64,000 bases of DNA from Prorocentrum cordatum (Eukaryota > Sar > Dinophyceae > Prorocentrales > Prorocentraceae): positions 48,740 to 112,739 of the forward strand of contig CAUYUJ010022515.1 in assembly GCA_963575745.1 (NCBI GenBank). The letters are read 5' to 3'. The position numbers and the translations under genes were made by a program. Positions 32,015 through 42,000 of this stretch are shown here, piece after piece. Numbering within the stretch: the first letter of the stretch is position 1; each line of letters starts with the position of its first letter. The notes under the pieces were generated by a model that saw nothing but the letters and a program-made list of their open reading frames with translations, made no database searches and had not been told where the DNA came from.

Positions 32015-32650
32015 TTATGCGTGCATGTTTTTTTGATGGGTTGGGTACGTCATTGGGTAGTGTTCGTAGGCGCGTTGCCGCTCAAGATGGCTTGCAGAGG
32101 CCCGTGATGGAACGGAAGCAAGGTCAACAAAGCTTCCAGAATTGGCCTGGCCAACAGCAGAGTGTGTGTCAGAAGCTATTCCCTCTGGTGACATTGGACG
32201 GCGCTGCGCACAACACATGTGGCCCGTGCGAGCTTGAGGCAAACGAGTCGCTGCTGAGGAAATTCTGTTTACTCGGAGCGCCTGGGTCTTAGCGCATGCC
32301 TTATTTGTGAGTTCCATTTTGGGGAGGCCCCCTAATGGCTAAAGATTGTCAGCCTCCGTGAGGCTCAGGATTTCATTTCGATTCGTGCTCTGTGCAACTG
32401 GTTCACCAGATTGCGATTCCGATGGCCAGATTCGGGACGGGCGCGTTCGTTGGCGTTCTATGTTCAAGATTCAACATCGTTGCACCGTGGCCCCTATAGC
32501 CGTTTTGCCTCAAGGTGAAGGTCTGCGTTCAAGGTGCTGGCGGCCAGACATCCGTCGCTGTGACCTTGTTCACAACATGACTCCAGAGAGGTCTGGACCC
32601 CTTCCCTTCCTGGTGATCGGCTTTTCATCCTAAGCCGTTTTTTGTTGATA
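32015..32650 (+). CDS. Unassigned coding-like segment
   Basis: Two stretches look coding. 32017-32292 reads FFDGLGTSLGSVRRRVAAQD, then QSFQNWPGQQQSVCQKLFPL and ends LLGAPGS at a stop. About 32342-32510 has KIVSLREAQDFISIRALCNW then FTRLRFRWPDSGRARSL in another frame. GC is lower than in the flanks. They could be exons or decayed retroelement pieces. No motif is recognised, and the opposite strand of the first segment is also open. A relict spliced-leader-like word lies at 32494-32515. Confidence 0.3.
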
Positions 32651-33050
32651 CGGTGGGGACGTTCGTGAAGGAGTGTGCCCAGGAGGCCTCAGACCCTGAA
32701 GGGTTCCTTGTTTGATGAGGGCGCCGCTGATACCCATTGGAAATCCTCAACCGGTGGTCCATTGGCTTTGAGACCCTGTATTCCTTACCCGAGGGTGCCT
32801 TTCCCAGTGTCCTCACCGCAGTTCCCCCCGGGGGGTCCCACCTCAGAGGCCGACCTTCTCCCCGCTCCAGTGGGATGTCTAGTGCCATGCCCATCCCCAC
32901 TACGTAGAGGGGATAGGTCGCCTGGTGCAGTTCTCACCCGACCTCTGCAGAGCTCTCCGCCACCGCCAAAAATCATACGCCCCGTTTCTTGCCCGCGAGC
33001 CCAGGGCGCCAGGGCAGGACCCAGTTGGCGGCGCGACGGGCGCGGCCTTC
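32640..33050 (+). other. Weak coding-like stretch
   Basis: One frame near 32740-32870 reads PLEILNRWSIGFETLYSLPE and continues into a Pro/Gly-rich part. No start, splice sites or family can be given. Confidence 0.25.
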
Positions 33051-33071
33051 CAGGGAGACAGCGACCTTCTC

Positions 33072-33258
33072 AGCAGGAGGAGGACGAGGAGGAGAACGAG
33101 GAGGATGAGGGGCGAGGAGGACAAGGAGGAGGACGAGGAGGAGGAGGATGAGCGAGGAGGAGGATGAGGAGGAGGAGGAGGAGGAGGAGGAGCGAGGACG
33201 AGGAGGGAGATGGGGAGGGGAGGGGGAGGAGCGAGGAGGAGGATGAGCGAGGAGCGAG
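33072..33258. repeat. (GGA)n microsatellite
   Basis: GGA/GAC/GAG units, about 190 bp. Confidence 0.95.
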
Positions 33259-33504
33259 GATGAGCTGCCTTCTGAGAAGGGCCCCTCTTGCTTAGAGGCA
33301 CCTCGCCTCCTTAGAAGACCGGCCCCCCTCGTGCCACTCCTTTGCGCGCGCCTGCCAAGCCTGACGTCGGCCTATGTGATGTTTTCAACCTCCGGTCCCA
33401 ACAGGTCCCAACCCCTTCCAGAGGGTAGTTTTTCGCCCCGCTCCAATTTTTTATTGCCTCGGGGCCTAAGAACGGGCCCGAGAGGGACACATCGCGGATT
33501 CCAA

Positions 33505-33713
33505 GAAGGACAATTTCATAAACGCATATTTTCGACGGCGGTCCGCGCGGATTTCCTGGATCTGCGCTGGGTCTCCCTCCCTGGCGCGCGGAGCTCGCAG
33601 GGGCGGCGTCAGAGGCAGGCGCCAGAGGCGCCGACAGGGGAGCCCAGCGCCGATCCGAGAAATCTGCGCGCACCGTCGAAAGTTTACGTCCATGCAGTTT
33701 TTGTTCTTCCTCC
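33505..33713 (+). mobile_element. Introner-like TIR element, family A, copy 1
   Basis: The left arm, from GAAGGACAATTTCATAAACG through GGATTTCCTGGATCTGCG, mirrors the right arm, from GCGCCGATCCGAGAAATC to GTTCTTCCTC, over about 60 bp with scattered mismatches. The GC-rich middle carries CTGGCGCGCGGAGC. A pyrimidine-rich right end followed by an AG supplies a ready 3' splice site. Flanking exons are not evident here. Directly abuts the family H element. Confidence 0.75.
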
Positions 33714-33720
33714 TCTCACC

Positions 33721-33862
33721 GAGCGCGTTCCAGTACTCGCAAAGTGCCTACTCGCAAACGTCCGAAAAACACATGCCTGCTTCGATGTAATTTATCGTAG
33801 ATCTTCCACGGCGAATCCAGGCCATTTGCGAGCAGTCACTTTGCGAGTAGTGGAACGCGCTT
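33721..33862 (+). mobile_element. TIR element, family H, copy 1
   Basis: The left arm GAGCGCGTTCCAGTACTCGC and following AAAGTGCCTACTCGCAAACG are mirrored by CATTTGCGAGCAGTCACTTT and GCGAGTAGTGGAACGCGCTT at the right. The arms are about 40 bp. A second copy lies at 55885-56026. Confidence 0.85.
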
Positions 33863-33984
33863 GCCTATCCTCGGAACTGGAAGGATCATAGGAGTGGGAG
33901 GGGCCAGGGAGGAGGAGGAGCAGGGGGAGGGAGGAGGAGGTGTGGAGGGGGATCCGGAGCAACGGTAGCCACATTCGGGCAACA

Positions 33985-34295
33985 ACTGGCCCTGGCGTCG
34001 CCCCACTCAGGGACCGCCTCGCAGGGCCACGCCGTCAGAGCTCTGGTCGGACGGGGCTAGGACGATGATGAACCCGTTCCAGAGCTTTCCGCAACGCTCT
34101 CAGTGCGTTCCCGAACGCTCTGAGAAGGCCGCGGCGCCTGAGACAACCTCCATAGCCTCCGGATCTCAGGGATTCCCGTCTTATCCGCACCCGATGGTAT
34201 CCTCGTCCTGGCTCCGTCTATACCTGGCGTGGCCCCACTCAGAGGCCGCCTCGCCGAGGCTCGGCAGGGCCACGCCGTCGAAGCTCTGGGAGTCA
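33985..34295 (+). repeat. Direct repeat, 235-bp spacing
   Basis: CTGGCGTCGCCCCACTCAG with GCAGGGCCACGCCGTC, at about 33988-34055, recurs at about 34222-34295. Confidence 0.65.
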
Positions 34296-34686
34296 TCGGG
34301 GGCGGCCACGAGGGGGCAGATGACGAGGAGGAGGGATACCCTAGCTGGGGCAGCTCCCCGGATCTCGTGGCCTCTCTTCTTATCTCAGCACGTCCCTTGC
34401 CCCTTTACCCCCCCCCCTGGGCCGCGCACATGCCTCGGAGCCCCCCTCTTGGGCGCCCCCCCTCTTTGGACGCCCCCGGAGCCAAAGGGTCGCGGTGTCG
34501 CGGCCCCTCCCGCGCTATGCGCTCGCGGGCGGCTTGGCCGGCCGCCAGGGCGCTCTGCTGCGGGGGCCGCCCGGCGGCGCGCAGCGCGGCGGCTGCGAGC
34601 TCGAGCCGCGCGGGAGAGCAGCAGGATCACGAGCGGACAGTCAAGCAGTGGCGAAGCGTCCTTTGTTGCTTGCACCACATGCACCA

Positions 34687-35045
34687 GGGGCCCCAGCGGC
34701 AGGGTCCGCATGCGTCCCCCCGCCCATCTCGGCACACCCCTCGCGAGGATCGTGGCCCCATAGGGAGCTCCACCGAAGGCCCCAGCGGCAGGGTCCGCAT
34801 GCGTCCCCCCGCCTACTTCGGCACACCCCTCGCGAGGATCGTGGCCCCAGAGGGAGCTCCACCGAAGGCCCCAGCGGCAGGGTCCGCATGCGTCCCCCCG
34901 CCCATTTCGGCACACCCCTCGCGAGGATCGTGGCCCCATACTGAGCTTACCGAAGGCCCCAGTGGCAGGGTCCGCATGCGTCCCCCCGCCCATTTTGGCA
35001 CACGCCTGACGAGAGTTGTGACCCAATAGGGAGCCCCACCGACAG
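34687..35045 (+). repeat. 88-89 bp tandem repeat, four copies
   Basis: CCCAGCGGCAGGGTCCGCATG starts units at 34692, 34781, 34870 and 34958. Each unit also has TCGGCACACCCCTCGCGAGG. As the period is not a multiple of three, no single protein repeat is coded. Confidence 0.95.
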
Positions 35046-35364
35046 CGGTACCCACAACACGATATTCACAATCGCATATTGTTGGGCCTTATGCCAGGAC
35101 CATTTGAATACATCGGTGTGATGTTCGACTAGCATGGTTATGCTGTCAGAACATTCTTCCATTCTGAAAACATGCCGTGGCTGGCCTACAGGAATGCATG
35201 GACGGTCGGTCTCGGCTCAAGACAAGTAGCACCCAGGCCTAGACATGCTTCCGGGAAACGTAAGACTCGAGTTTGCTGGAACCCAGGTTTGCGGACGCTT
35301 TTGACGAGCCCGTCCTGGGTTTGACGGTTCAGTTTTCGCAGGATGTCTGCGGCAGGAATTCGCG

Positions 35365-35455
35365 CCACATTTCAGACTGGGTCTCGCCATTTTCTTGCGG
35401 GCCTCGCCAGGCCAACCCCAGTCCCCCAAACCCGAAGTTTTACGTCTCCCCGAGT
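35365..35455 (+). repeat. Dispersed repeat L, copy 1
   Basis: CAGACTGG, CATTTTCTTG, GGCCAACCCCAGTCCCCC and TTTTACGTCTCCCCGA match about 58030-58107 in the same order. Confidence 0.65.
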
Positions 35456-35689
35456 GCCCGCGTCGTGGAAAAATCAGGACGGGAGGTTTGTCCGTGTTTT
35501 CGGCCACTCTCGGGGCTCTCACCGGGCCCCGGGACCGTCAAACATCAACTCAGGATGAGAAGCCAGTCCCGGGGCAAAGGGTTGGGACTTCCCTGGGCCG
35601 TGTACTGACAAACATCAGGACGTCACATGTCTGGGGACCTATGCGACCCGCAGGTCTCGGCCTCCCCCATGTGGTCCGAGTATAGTGAG

Positions 35690-35885
35690 GTCGAAGGATC
35701 GCGCCACATTGCCGATGCATCGGCGATGTGGCTCAATGTGGAGCCAGAGTTGTTCTACGTCGACGTCATCGATGCACGCCGACATCGACAATGCATCGCC
35801 GGTGCATAGGCGATGCATCGGCGATGCGGCGCGATCCTCGACCCCATCCACCTGGGAGGCCCCATCTGGGAGGCCCCAACCAGAT
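35690..35885 (-). mobile_element. Palindromic TIR element, family G, copy 2
   Basis: GAAGGATCGCGCCACATTGC is mirrored by GATGCGGCGCGATCCTCGAC, with CATCGGCGATG words between. Shares arms and outer flank (inverted) with 1445-1660. Confidence 0.7.
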
Positions 35886-35909
35886 TTCCCTGGGTGGAAT
35901 TCTGTCGGG

Positions 35910-35995
35910 GCTGTGTGTGTGTGTGTTGTCGGATGCGGGTCCCCGCTCGAACGGGAGCCCCCCTCGAGGTCTGACAATCTCACACCTTCCTCCTT
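35910..35995 (-). mobile_element. Family F element, inverted partial copy
   Basis: TGTCGGATGCGGGTCCCCGC and CGAACGGGAGCCCCCC are the reverse complement of the family F core at 41640-41690. GT microsatellites at 35917-35932 and 36010-36036 flank it. Confidence 0.55.
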
Positions 35996-36247
35996 CCTAT
36001 AGGTTTGAGTGTGTTTGTGTGTGTGTGTGTGTGCGTGTGTCGATCGCAGTCGATTTCTCGCCCCCAATCCCCGACTTCCACGCGAAAAACCAGGCTGCTC
36101 AGAAAGAGAGGGGAGCTCGGAGATACCGGGGCTACCCCTAAGGATGGACACCCCATATCGTGCATCCCCTGTTAGGGCCCGACATGTTTGGTCCATTCGA
36201 GAAGCCCCACGAGTCGGGGATAGGGGTCGGCCTATCCCGTGCTGCAG

Positions 36248-36575
36248 GAGGTATTCGCGCTGCTGGACGCGAAGATCGAGGAAGAAAAACTGCATCAGTT
36301 TAAAGATACGATCGCCACCTCAGAGCAAAGGAAAGTTTCGGAGGTCCGCCCGGATTGCTTGGATCTGCATTGGCAGCCCCTGGCGACGCCTCCGGCGCCG
36401 CCCCTGGCGCGCTCCGCTCGTCAGGAAGAAGAGGGGAGATCCAGGAAACCCGCGCGGACTTCCGAGCGTTCATGTTCGTGCAGTGTTTTCTTCCTCGAGA
36501 AGAGCACTGGGGCGATCGCGGGCGAAGACCTGGAGGTTGCCCTGCGGTCACTCGGAGAAGGAAAAATATGTAGGA
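36248..36575 (+). CDS. EF-hand (calmodulin-like) protein, exons around an introner-like element
   Basis: After an acceptor ending GTGCTGCAG, 36248-36280 codes EVFALLDAKIE, and 36500 onward codes KSTGAIAGEDLEVALRSLGE. Joined, they follow the helix-loop-helix pattern of a calmodulin or centrin first EF-hand (E-x-F-x-LxD ... G-x-I-x-x-x-x-L-x-x-x-x-R-S-L-G). The loop is degenerate: the acidic ligands before the central Gly are mostly missing and the usual position-12 Glu is Asp, so calcium binding is doubtful. The insert at 36281-36494 is a family A element with a TCGAG duplication on both sides. Reading the intron as 36281-36499 (GA...AG) keeps the frame exactly. The 3' end near CTCGGAGAAG is probably another GA donor, since the frame soon stops. 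Likely the 5' part of the gene continued at 41.2 kb. Confidence 0.65.
36281..36494 (+). mobile_element. Introner-like TIR element, family A, copy 2 (in EF-hand codons)
   Basis: Starts GAAGAAAAAC and ends TTTTCTTCC. The arms share TTTCGGAGGTCCGC, GATTGCTTGGATCTGC and their inverted counterparts GAGATCCAGGAAAC and CGCGCGGACTTCCG. TCGAG at 36276-36280 and 36495-36499 is a 5-bp target-site duplication. The right side gives a pyrimidine tract and the AG. Confidence 0.85.
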
Positions 36576-36587
36576 TGTAATTCCTGG

Positions 36588-36738
36588 GAGGTTAGACTCA
36601 GCATCGGCGCTGGTATATCTGTGGTCGGAATCTGGCCTAATCCATGGTAGTTCCGCCTGGTTCCGCCAAATCTTCGTTAATCCGGTCTAATCTGGCTTAA
36701 TCTTTGGCTTCATTCGGCCTGATCCTGCTTCATGGCTC
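36588..36738 (+). repeat. CCTAATCC-type repeat K, copy 1
   Basis: TCAGCATCGGCGC then degenerate 10-bp GGCCTAATCC/TGGCTTAATC units. The same leader and units recur at 42468-42610. Confidence 0.7.
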
Positions 36739-36789
36739 GTTAATGTGGTTTACTCACGAGGGTTGCGCCATTCCGCCAACCCCCAGAAG

Positions 36790-37230
36790 AGGGGGAAAGT
36801 TCACGGCTGGGGCCTTTGGGGCCTCTCTGGGACTCTCTGGGGGACTCTTTTGGGCCTCTTCGGAGCCTCTTTGGGCTCGTTGGGAGTTTCTCGGACGCCT
36901 GCTGCCGGTCTCGGATGTCCTCTTGGGGCGGAGGGCTCGAAATTTCAGTTCGGGTTATCTCTTTTGGGCCCCTTCTGGAACTCAATTCGGGCCATCTCGG
37001 GCGCCTCTTGGGCCGTCTTTGGACCCTCTTCGGCCGTCTTGGGGCCCTCGTGGGAGCTTCTTGGTCACTCCTGGAGCGATCTTGGAAGCGTCTTGACCCG
37101 TCTTGGACGTTATTGAGACCATCGTTCTGATAGGTTTTCCTTGGGATTGGGGCGATTTTTGCTTATTGGGGCCCTCTTGGGGGTCGTCTCAGAGGCCAGG
37201 AAGTTTAGAGGCCCACTTGTCTGTTTCTGA
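36790..37230 (+). repeat. Family D repeat, locus 36.8 kb
   Basis: Degenerate TTGGGGCCTC, TTGGGAG and TCTTGG words about 10-33 bp apart over 440 bp. The minus strand gives Pro/Arg/Lys-rich translations, which are repeat-driven. Confidence 0.75.
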
Positions 37231-37369
37231 GGCTTCTTTTCCATGTTGGAGCACAGCTTGAGCCAGTTTAGAGGGCGTTTTGGGCATCTTGGAGGCCGCG
37301 GGAGATGGATCTGGAAACCCGGAGGACCCCGGAGGGGCAAGTTCTGCCCGCCCCCCCACACAGAATTGG

Positions 37370-39105
37370 ATTTTGAACTCCCACGGGGTGAAGCGGACAA
37401 CTTACTACGAACAAACATGAATTGCACATCGTAGATGGATCGACGTTTATTGCACAACATAAATTGCAACACGTAGACTGCATCACGTACATTGCACTAC
37501 GTATATTCTCTTCTCTGAAAAGGAATAGTTTGGATATACCCTCCCGGAATGCACGGCATCTCTTTTCGTATTGCAGATTCCATTTGGTCCTGCTCCATCG
37601 TCCATCCGAAATATGAATTCCGAACTACGAATTCATACCATCCCAGGCAGGCCGACAATGAATACTATGCGCGCGCACTCGTTCATCAAACATCGTCAGT
37701 TTCCAACCATCCCTTGCAACAAATGTGTCGAAGTGCGCGCGCGCGCGTCGTCGCGCAAGCATGCCGAAATCCTCCACAAACGGTAGGTTTCGCAAGGAAT
37801 TCCAAAGTGAGTACCTCGAAAACATAAAACACATAGTTTCGCAACAAAGAATCAAAGAAACAACGTGCGCTCGGGCCCTTGCGAATTCTTAAGAGCACCA
37901 TCGTTTCTTTTAACATCCCTTAGCTTGCTGTCAAACGGGTCTCTCGCGCTCGCATGTCGGAATCGCTCGAGCGCCCTTGCGCGCGAGGTTTCGCAAGAAT
38001 CCCTTGCTGAAAAAAGGACGAAGTGCACGCGCGCGCGATGTCGCGCGCGCATGCTGGAATCCTTCAAAAACGGTGGTTGCCGTAAGGACTTCACATTCGA
38101 ATGCCTCGAAACGCAGAAATCATGGCTTTGCAACGTCAGTTTGCAAAACTGCCTGCGCTCGCGCTCTTAAGATAACCAAGCGTTTCTCAACATGTTTGTT
38201 CAATTTTGCCAAACAGGCCTTTCGCACCGAACGTCGGAATCATTCGAACGCTCTTGCGCGCGTGCTTGGGGGTGCACGATCCAGGCCAAATCACGGGCCA
38301 CTCTCGCGCGTCGGCCGCGCGCGCATGTCGAACTCCCTCCAACACCTTCATCGCCGACGCGAGGACGCCGTCATCGTCGTCGGCGTGATCAGCATCGGCG
38401 GCGTTACTGGCCTTGCCGTCGTCGTTGACACCATCGTCACCAGCATCGCTACCATCATCATCGCGTCTACCGTTGTCGACGTTGCCATGATACCGCGCCC
38501 GCCCAAGTCGCCGACTCGCACTAAGTGCCCTTTGGGAAGTGCCCAGCGGTCAGCGCCACCGCGGCCGCGCCCGCTGCGCGCGCGAGCATGCGCGGGCCAG
38601 CGTGGCCGCAGAGACGCACCAGCCAATTCCAAGCCAAGTACTTATCGCAATCGCCGCCGCATGGGCTCTGCAAGCCAAGTTGCGGGCGGGTGGGTGGGAT
38701 GCGTTGAATGCTCCACAGTGACTGATCCACACCACTTGCGCCAAATAGTTTGCACCACGCCGATTGCACCACATAGATTGTACAACATGACCTCCACCAC
38801 GTAGATTGCAGGACATATGTTGAACCACGTAGGTTTTACCATATGGATTGCACCGGGTATACCGCACACCGTAGAGTGCACAGTGTAGAACGCACCACAT
38901 ATAGTGCTCCACATGCACGGTGGGGGCGTTCGTTTAGGAATCAGCCCAGCAGGTTGCAAACGTTCGAGGATTTTTTATGTGACGAGGGTGGCGGTGCCAT
39001 CCATGGCCAAGCCTCAATTGGCGTTCCACCGACTTTTCAGACCCTGGGTTCATTATTCAGTTTTTTTTTTTTTTTTTTTTTTTTTGTTTTTTTTTTTTTC
39101 TCTCA
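37370..39105 (+). repeat. Segmental tandem duplication, unit 1
   Basis: Holds, in order: ATTGCAC/CACGTA 21-bp units and ACGTATATTCTC (37.40-37.51 kb), two ~285-bp satellite units with GACGAAGTGC (37733 and 38020), an interrupted TCG tract (38350-38500), a GCGGGCGGGTGGGTGGGAT word (38685) and more TAGATTGCAC units. The same order occurs in unit 2. Confidence 0.75.
39060..39100. repeat. Poly-T tract
   Basis: About 38 T with a single G, at the junction of the two duplicated units. On the minus strand it is a poly-A tract, as left by retroposition. Confidence 0.9.
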
Positions 39106-40124
39106 TCGTTTCGCTTCACACAAATTGAACACCATATATTGCACCACGTACACTGCATTACATTTATTACACACGTATCGCACAACATCTATTGCACGAC
39201 GTACATTGCATGACGTACTTTGGACCACATCGATCCCACTACGTATATTCTCCTTTCTAAAAGCAGAATCGACTCTACCCCCCCGGTGTTATCACTACCC
39301 CCGCGTCCTATGTAAGTCACATCTGATTCTGACCACATGTCCATCCTAAGTATGAAATCGCAATGTCCCAGGCCAGCCAGGTTCCCCCCCTGAGGTTCTT
39401 TGCGTAAAAAAACACTATGCGGTGACATTTTTTGTTCAAACATAGCATTTTTCACGAATCCCTTGCAACAAAGGGGACGAAGTGCGCACGCGCGCGTCGT
39501 CGCGCGCGCATGCCGAAATCCTTCAACAACCTTCGGTGCCAGAAGGATTTCGCAATCGAGCTTCCAAAAGACATACAAGCACACAGGGTTTCGCAACACT
39601 GATTTGCTAAAAAAGCTTACGCGCGAGCTCTTGCGAAATCTTCAGAAAACCATTTCACAAAATGCTACCAAACGGGCTTCGCGCGCGCGCATGTCGAAAT
39701 CTGTCGAGCGCCCTTGCGCGTGTGCCGTCGCGAGAATCCTCTGCAACAAATGGGACGAAGTGCAGACGCGCGCGTCGTCGCGCGCGTATGCCGAAATCCT
39801 TCAAAGCGCATCGGTTCCGGAAGGATTTCAAAATCGTGTGTCCAAAAAACCTACAACAACACAAGGTTTCGCAACACGGATTTTCAACAAAAGCGAGCGC
39901 GCGTGCTCTTGCGTCGTCGTCGTCGTCGTCGTCGTCGTCCCGCGTCGTCGTCGTCGTCGCCTACGTCGTCCTCTGTTTTTCGTCGTGTTCGTCGTCGTCG
40001 TCGTCCTCTTTGGCGTCGTGGTCGTTTCCGTCGTCGTTGTCGCCGTGGTCGTCCTTGCTCCTCCTCCCTCGTCGTCGTCGTCGTCCGTCGTCGGCGTCTC
40101 GTCGTCGTCCCTCCTATTTCGTCG

Positions 40125-40165
<41 letters not shown>

Positions 40166-40975
40166 TTCCCTCCTCCCTCGTCGTAGTCGTCGTCGGCGTC
40201 GCCGTCCTTCCTCCTTCTTCGTCGTTCGCGTCGTCGCCGTCTTCCTCCTCCCTCGTCGTTGTCGTCGTTGTCGTCGTTGTCGTCGTTGTCGCCGTCGTCG
40301 TCCTCCCTCCTCCCTCGTCGTCGTCTGCGTTGGCGACGTCGTCGTCGTCGTCGTCGGCGTCAGCGTCGTCGTCGTCTTCGTCGTCGTCGACGTCGGCGTC
40401 GTCGTCGTTGTCGTCGTCGTCGTCGTCGGCGTCGTTGACGTCGTCGTCGTCGTCTTCGGTGTTGTCGTTGTCGTCGTCGTCGGCGTCGTCATCGTCGTCG
40501 TCGTCGTTTTCATCGTCGTCGTCGCCGTCGTCGGCGTCGGCGTCGTCGTCGTCGGCGTCGTCGTCGGCGTCGTCATCGTCGTCGTCGTCGTCGTCGTTGG
40601 CGTCGGCGTCGTCGTCGTCGTCGTCGTCGTCGTCGACGTCGGCGTCGTCGTCGTTGTCGTCGTCGTTGTCGTCGTCGTCGTCGTCGTCGTTGCCGGCGTC
40701 GTCGAAGTCGTTGGAGACGTTGTCGGTATCGTCGTAGTTGTTGTCGTCGGCGTCGTCGTCGTCGTCGTCGTCGTTGTCGCTGTCGTCGTCGGCGTCGCTG
40801 TCGTTGCCAAGTGCCATTTGGTACCCACCGTCACGGTCTTAAGAGATTTTGCAAACCAAGTTGCGGGTGGGTGGGTGGGATGATTGCGCGAGCAGTGGAG
40901 TTGACAATTTCAAGTTCGGCAAGTGCAGTGCTCCACATAGATTGCACAACATATGCCGCTAGAAACACAGTGCTT
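39106..40975 (+). repeat. Segmental tandem duplication, unit 2
   Basis: Landmarks of unit 1 recur 1.72-1.74 kb downstream: ACGTATATTCTC (39237), GACGAAGTGC (39476 and 39757) and GGGTGGGTGGGTGGGAT (40866). The offset grows to 2.18 kb at the last landmark because the TCG tract is much longer here. Confidence 0.75.
39912..40806. repeat. (TCG)n microsatellite, 0.9 kb
   Basis: Interrupted TCG/GTC units. Poly-Ser, poly-Val, poly-Arg, poly-Asp and poly-Thr frames are all products of it. Confidence 0.97.
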
Positions 40976-41185
40976 GGGGTCCACGCCGGCTGGCATCAGC
41001 TTTCAACCGTTCTTGCAAAGAGGTCCCAGGAGCTGCCTCCTGGGAAAATGTCGACGCCGCTACTCGTCCTGGAGAATACGCCTCCACGGCTGACTTTGCT
41101 TCGGGATCCTAGCCAGAGCGCACCCCGAGGAGAGGCCCAGGGAGTTGCTTTGCTCCCCCAGGTCACTCGGGTTGGACGCGTCCAG

Positions 41186-42000
41186 AAGCGAGGCGCTGGG
41201 CCTGCTTAAGGATGCGCGGGTCAGCGCCAACGCCTTCGCGTCCATCGTTGCCAACGAGTTCCCCCCCTGCGCTGGCGCGGAAGGGAGCGGTGCCGCGTTC
41301 GGTCTTTTCGCCCCCGGTGCGACGGGTCTCATAACGGCTCCCGACCTCCGCGTCGTGGTCAACCACCTGGGCGACAGGCTCTCGGCGGAGGTCCTCGACG
41401 AGATCTCGCGCCTGGCCGAGGAGGAGGCGCGCCGGCGGCGGCTGGAGCCCGCCGCGTGGCCGCCGCATGAGTGGGGGGGCGCGACGGGCGCGGTGCTGGA
41501 GCAGGCGCTGGACAGCACCAGCGTAACTCAGGGAGTGGACCTGCCGGCGCACATGCTCGAGGAGGGCGATCGGACATCACACGGACTCATACCCAGTGTC
41601 GGAGGGAGGAGGACTGGATATGGGTATGGGTGCGGGCTGTCGGACCCCAAGGGGGGCATCCCGTTCGAGCGGGGACCCCCGTCCGACAACACACATCCAT
41701 AGCTCCCTCCGTCCCCCCTGTGGATCTATATATATATATATATAACTATATATATATATATATATATGTTGTCTATTCGTCAGAGGAGGCAGTGGCCGCC
41801 CAGGTGTCGACGTACGACGACCGCTACAGGAGGGCGCGGGAGAAGCTGGGCGAGGCCGCGAATCCAGACGCGCAGGCCGAGGCGTTCGGCAAGCGGGACG
41901 CGACGGGCGTGGAGGCGGTCCACGACGCCATGCCGACGGAAGCTCGGGCGTTCGAGCTCCTGGCCTCCAGCGGGCAGCAACAACTGGCGCACCTGCACCG
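41186..42000 (+). CDS. EF-hand protein, C-terminal exons
   Basis: The first exon (about 41186-41561) codes LGLLKDARVSANAFASIVAN, then AAFGLFAPGATGLITAPDLR and VVVNHLGDRLSAEVLDEISR. This aligns by eye with calmodulin EF-hand III (A-F-x-x-F-D ... G-x-I-x-x-x-x-L-R-x-V-x-x-x-L-G-x-x-L). The loop ligands are lost (Asp1 is Ala, Asp3 is Gly, Glu12 is Asp), so it is a non-binding or myosin-light-chain-like EF-hand. The second exon (41786 to about 42000) continues EAVAAQVSTYDDRYRRAREK with an Ala/Glu-rich helical tail. The intron 41562-41785 is a family F element with 7-bp duplication GAGGAGG; GA...AG splicing keeps the frame. Together with 36.25 kb this suggests one gene split by about 4.6 kb of repeats; the EF-hand II exon was not found. 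Confidence 0.65.
41566..41782 (+). mobile_element. Introner-like element, family F, copy 3 (in EF-hand gene)
   Basis: GAGGAGG flanks the insert at 41559-41565 and 41783-41789. Inside: TATGGGTATGGGTGCGGGCTG, a CCCGTTCGAGCGGGG palindrome, GACCCCCGTCCGAC, and a (TA)n tract (41728-41766) before the 3' AG. Unrelated in sequence to family A. Confidence 0.8.

Noticed and set aside
34687-35045. CRISPR-like array
   Set aside because: Units are contiguous 88-89-bp tandem repeats without unique spacers.
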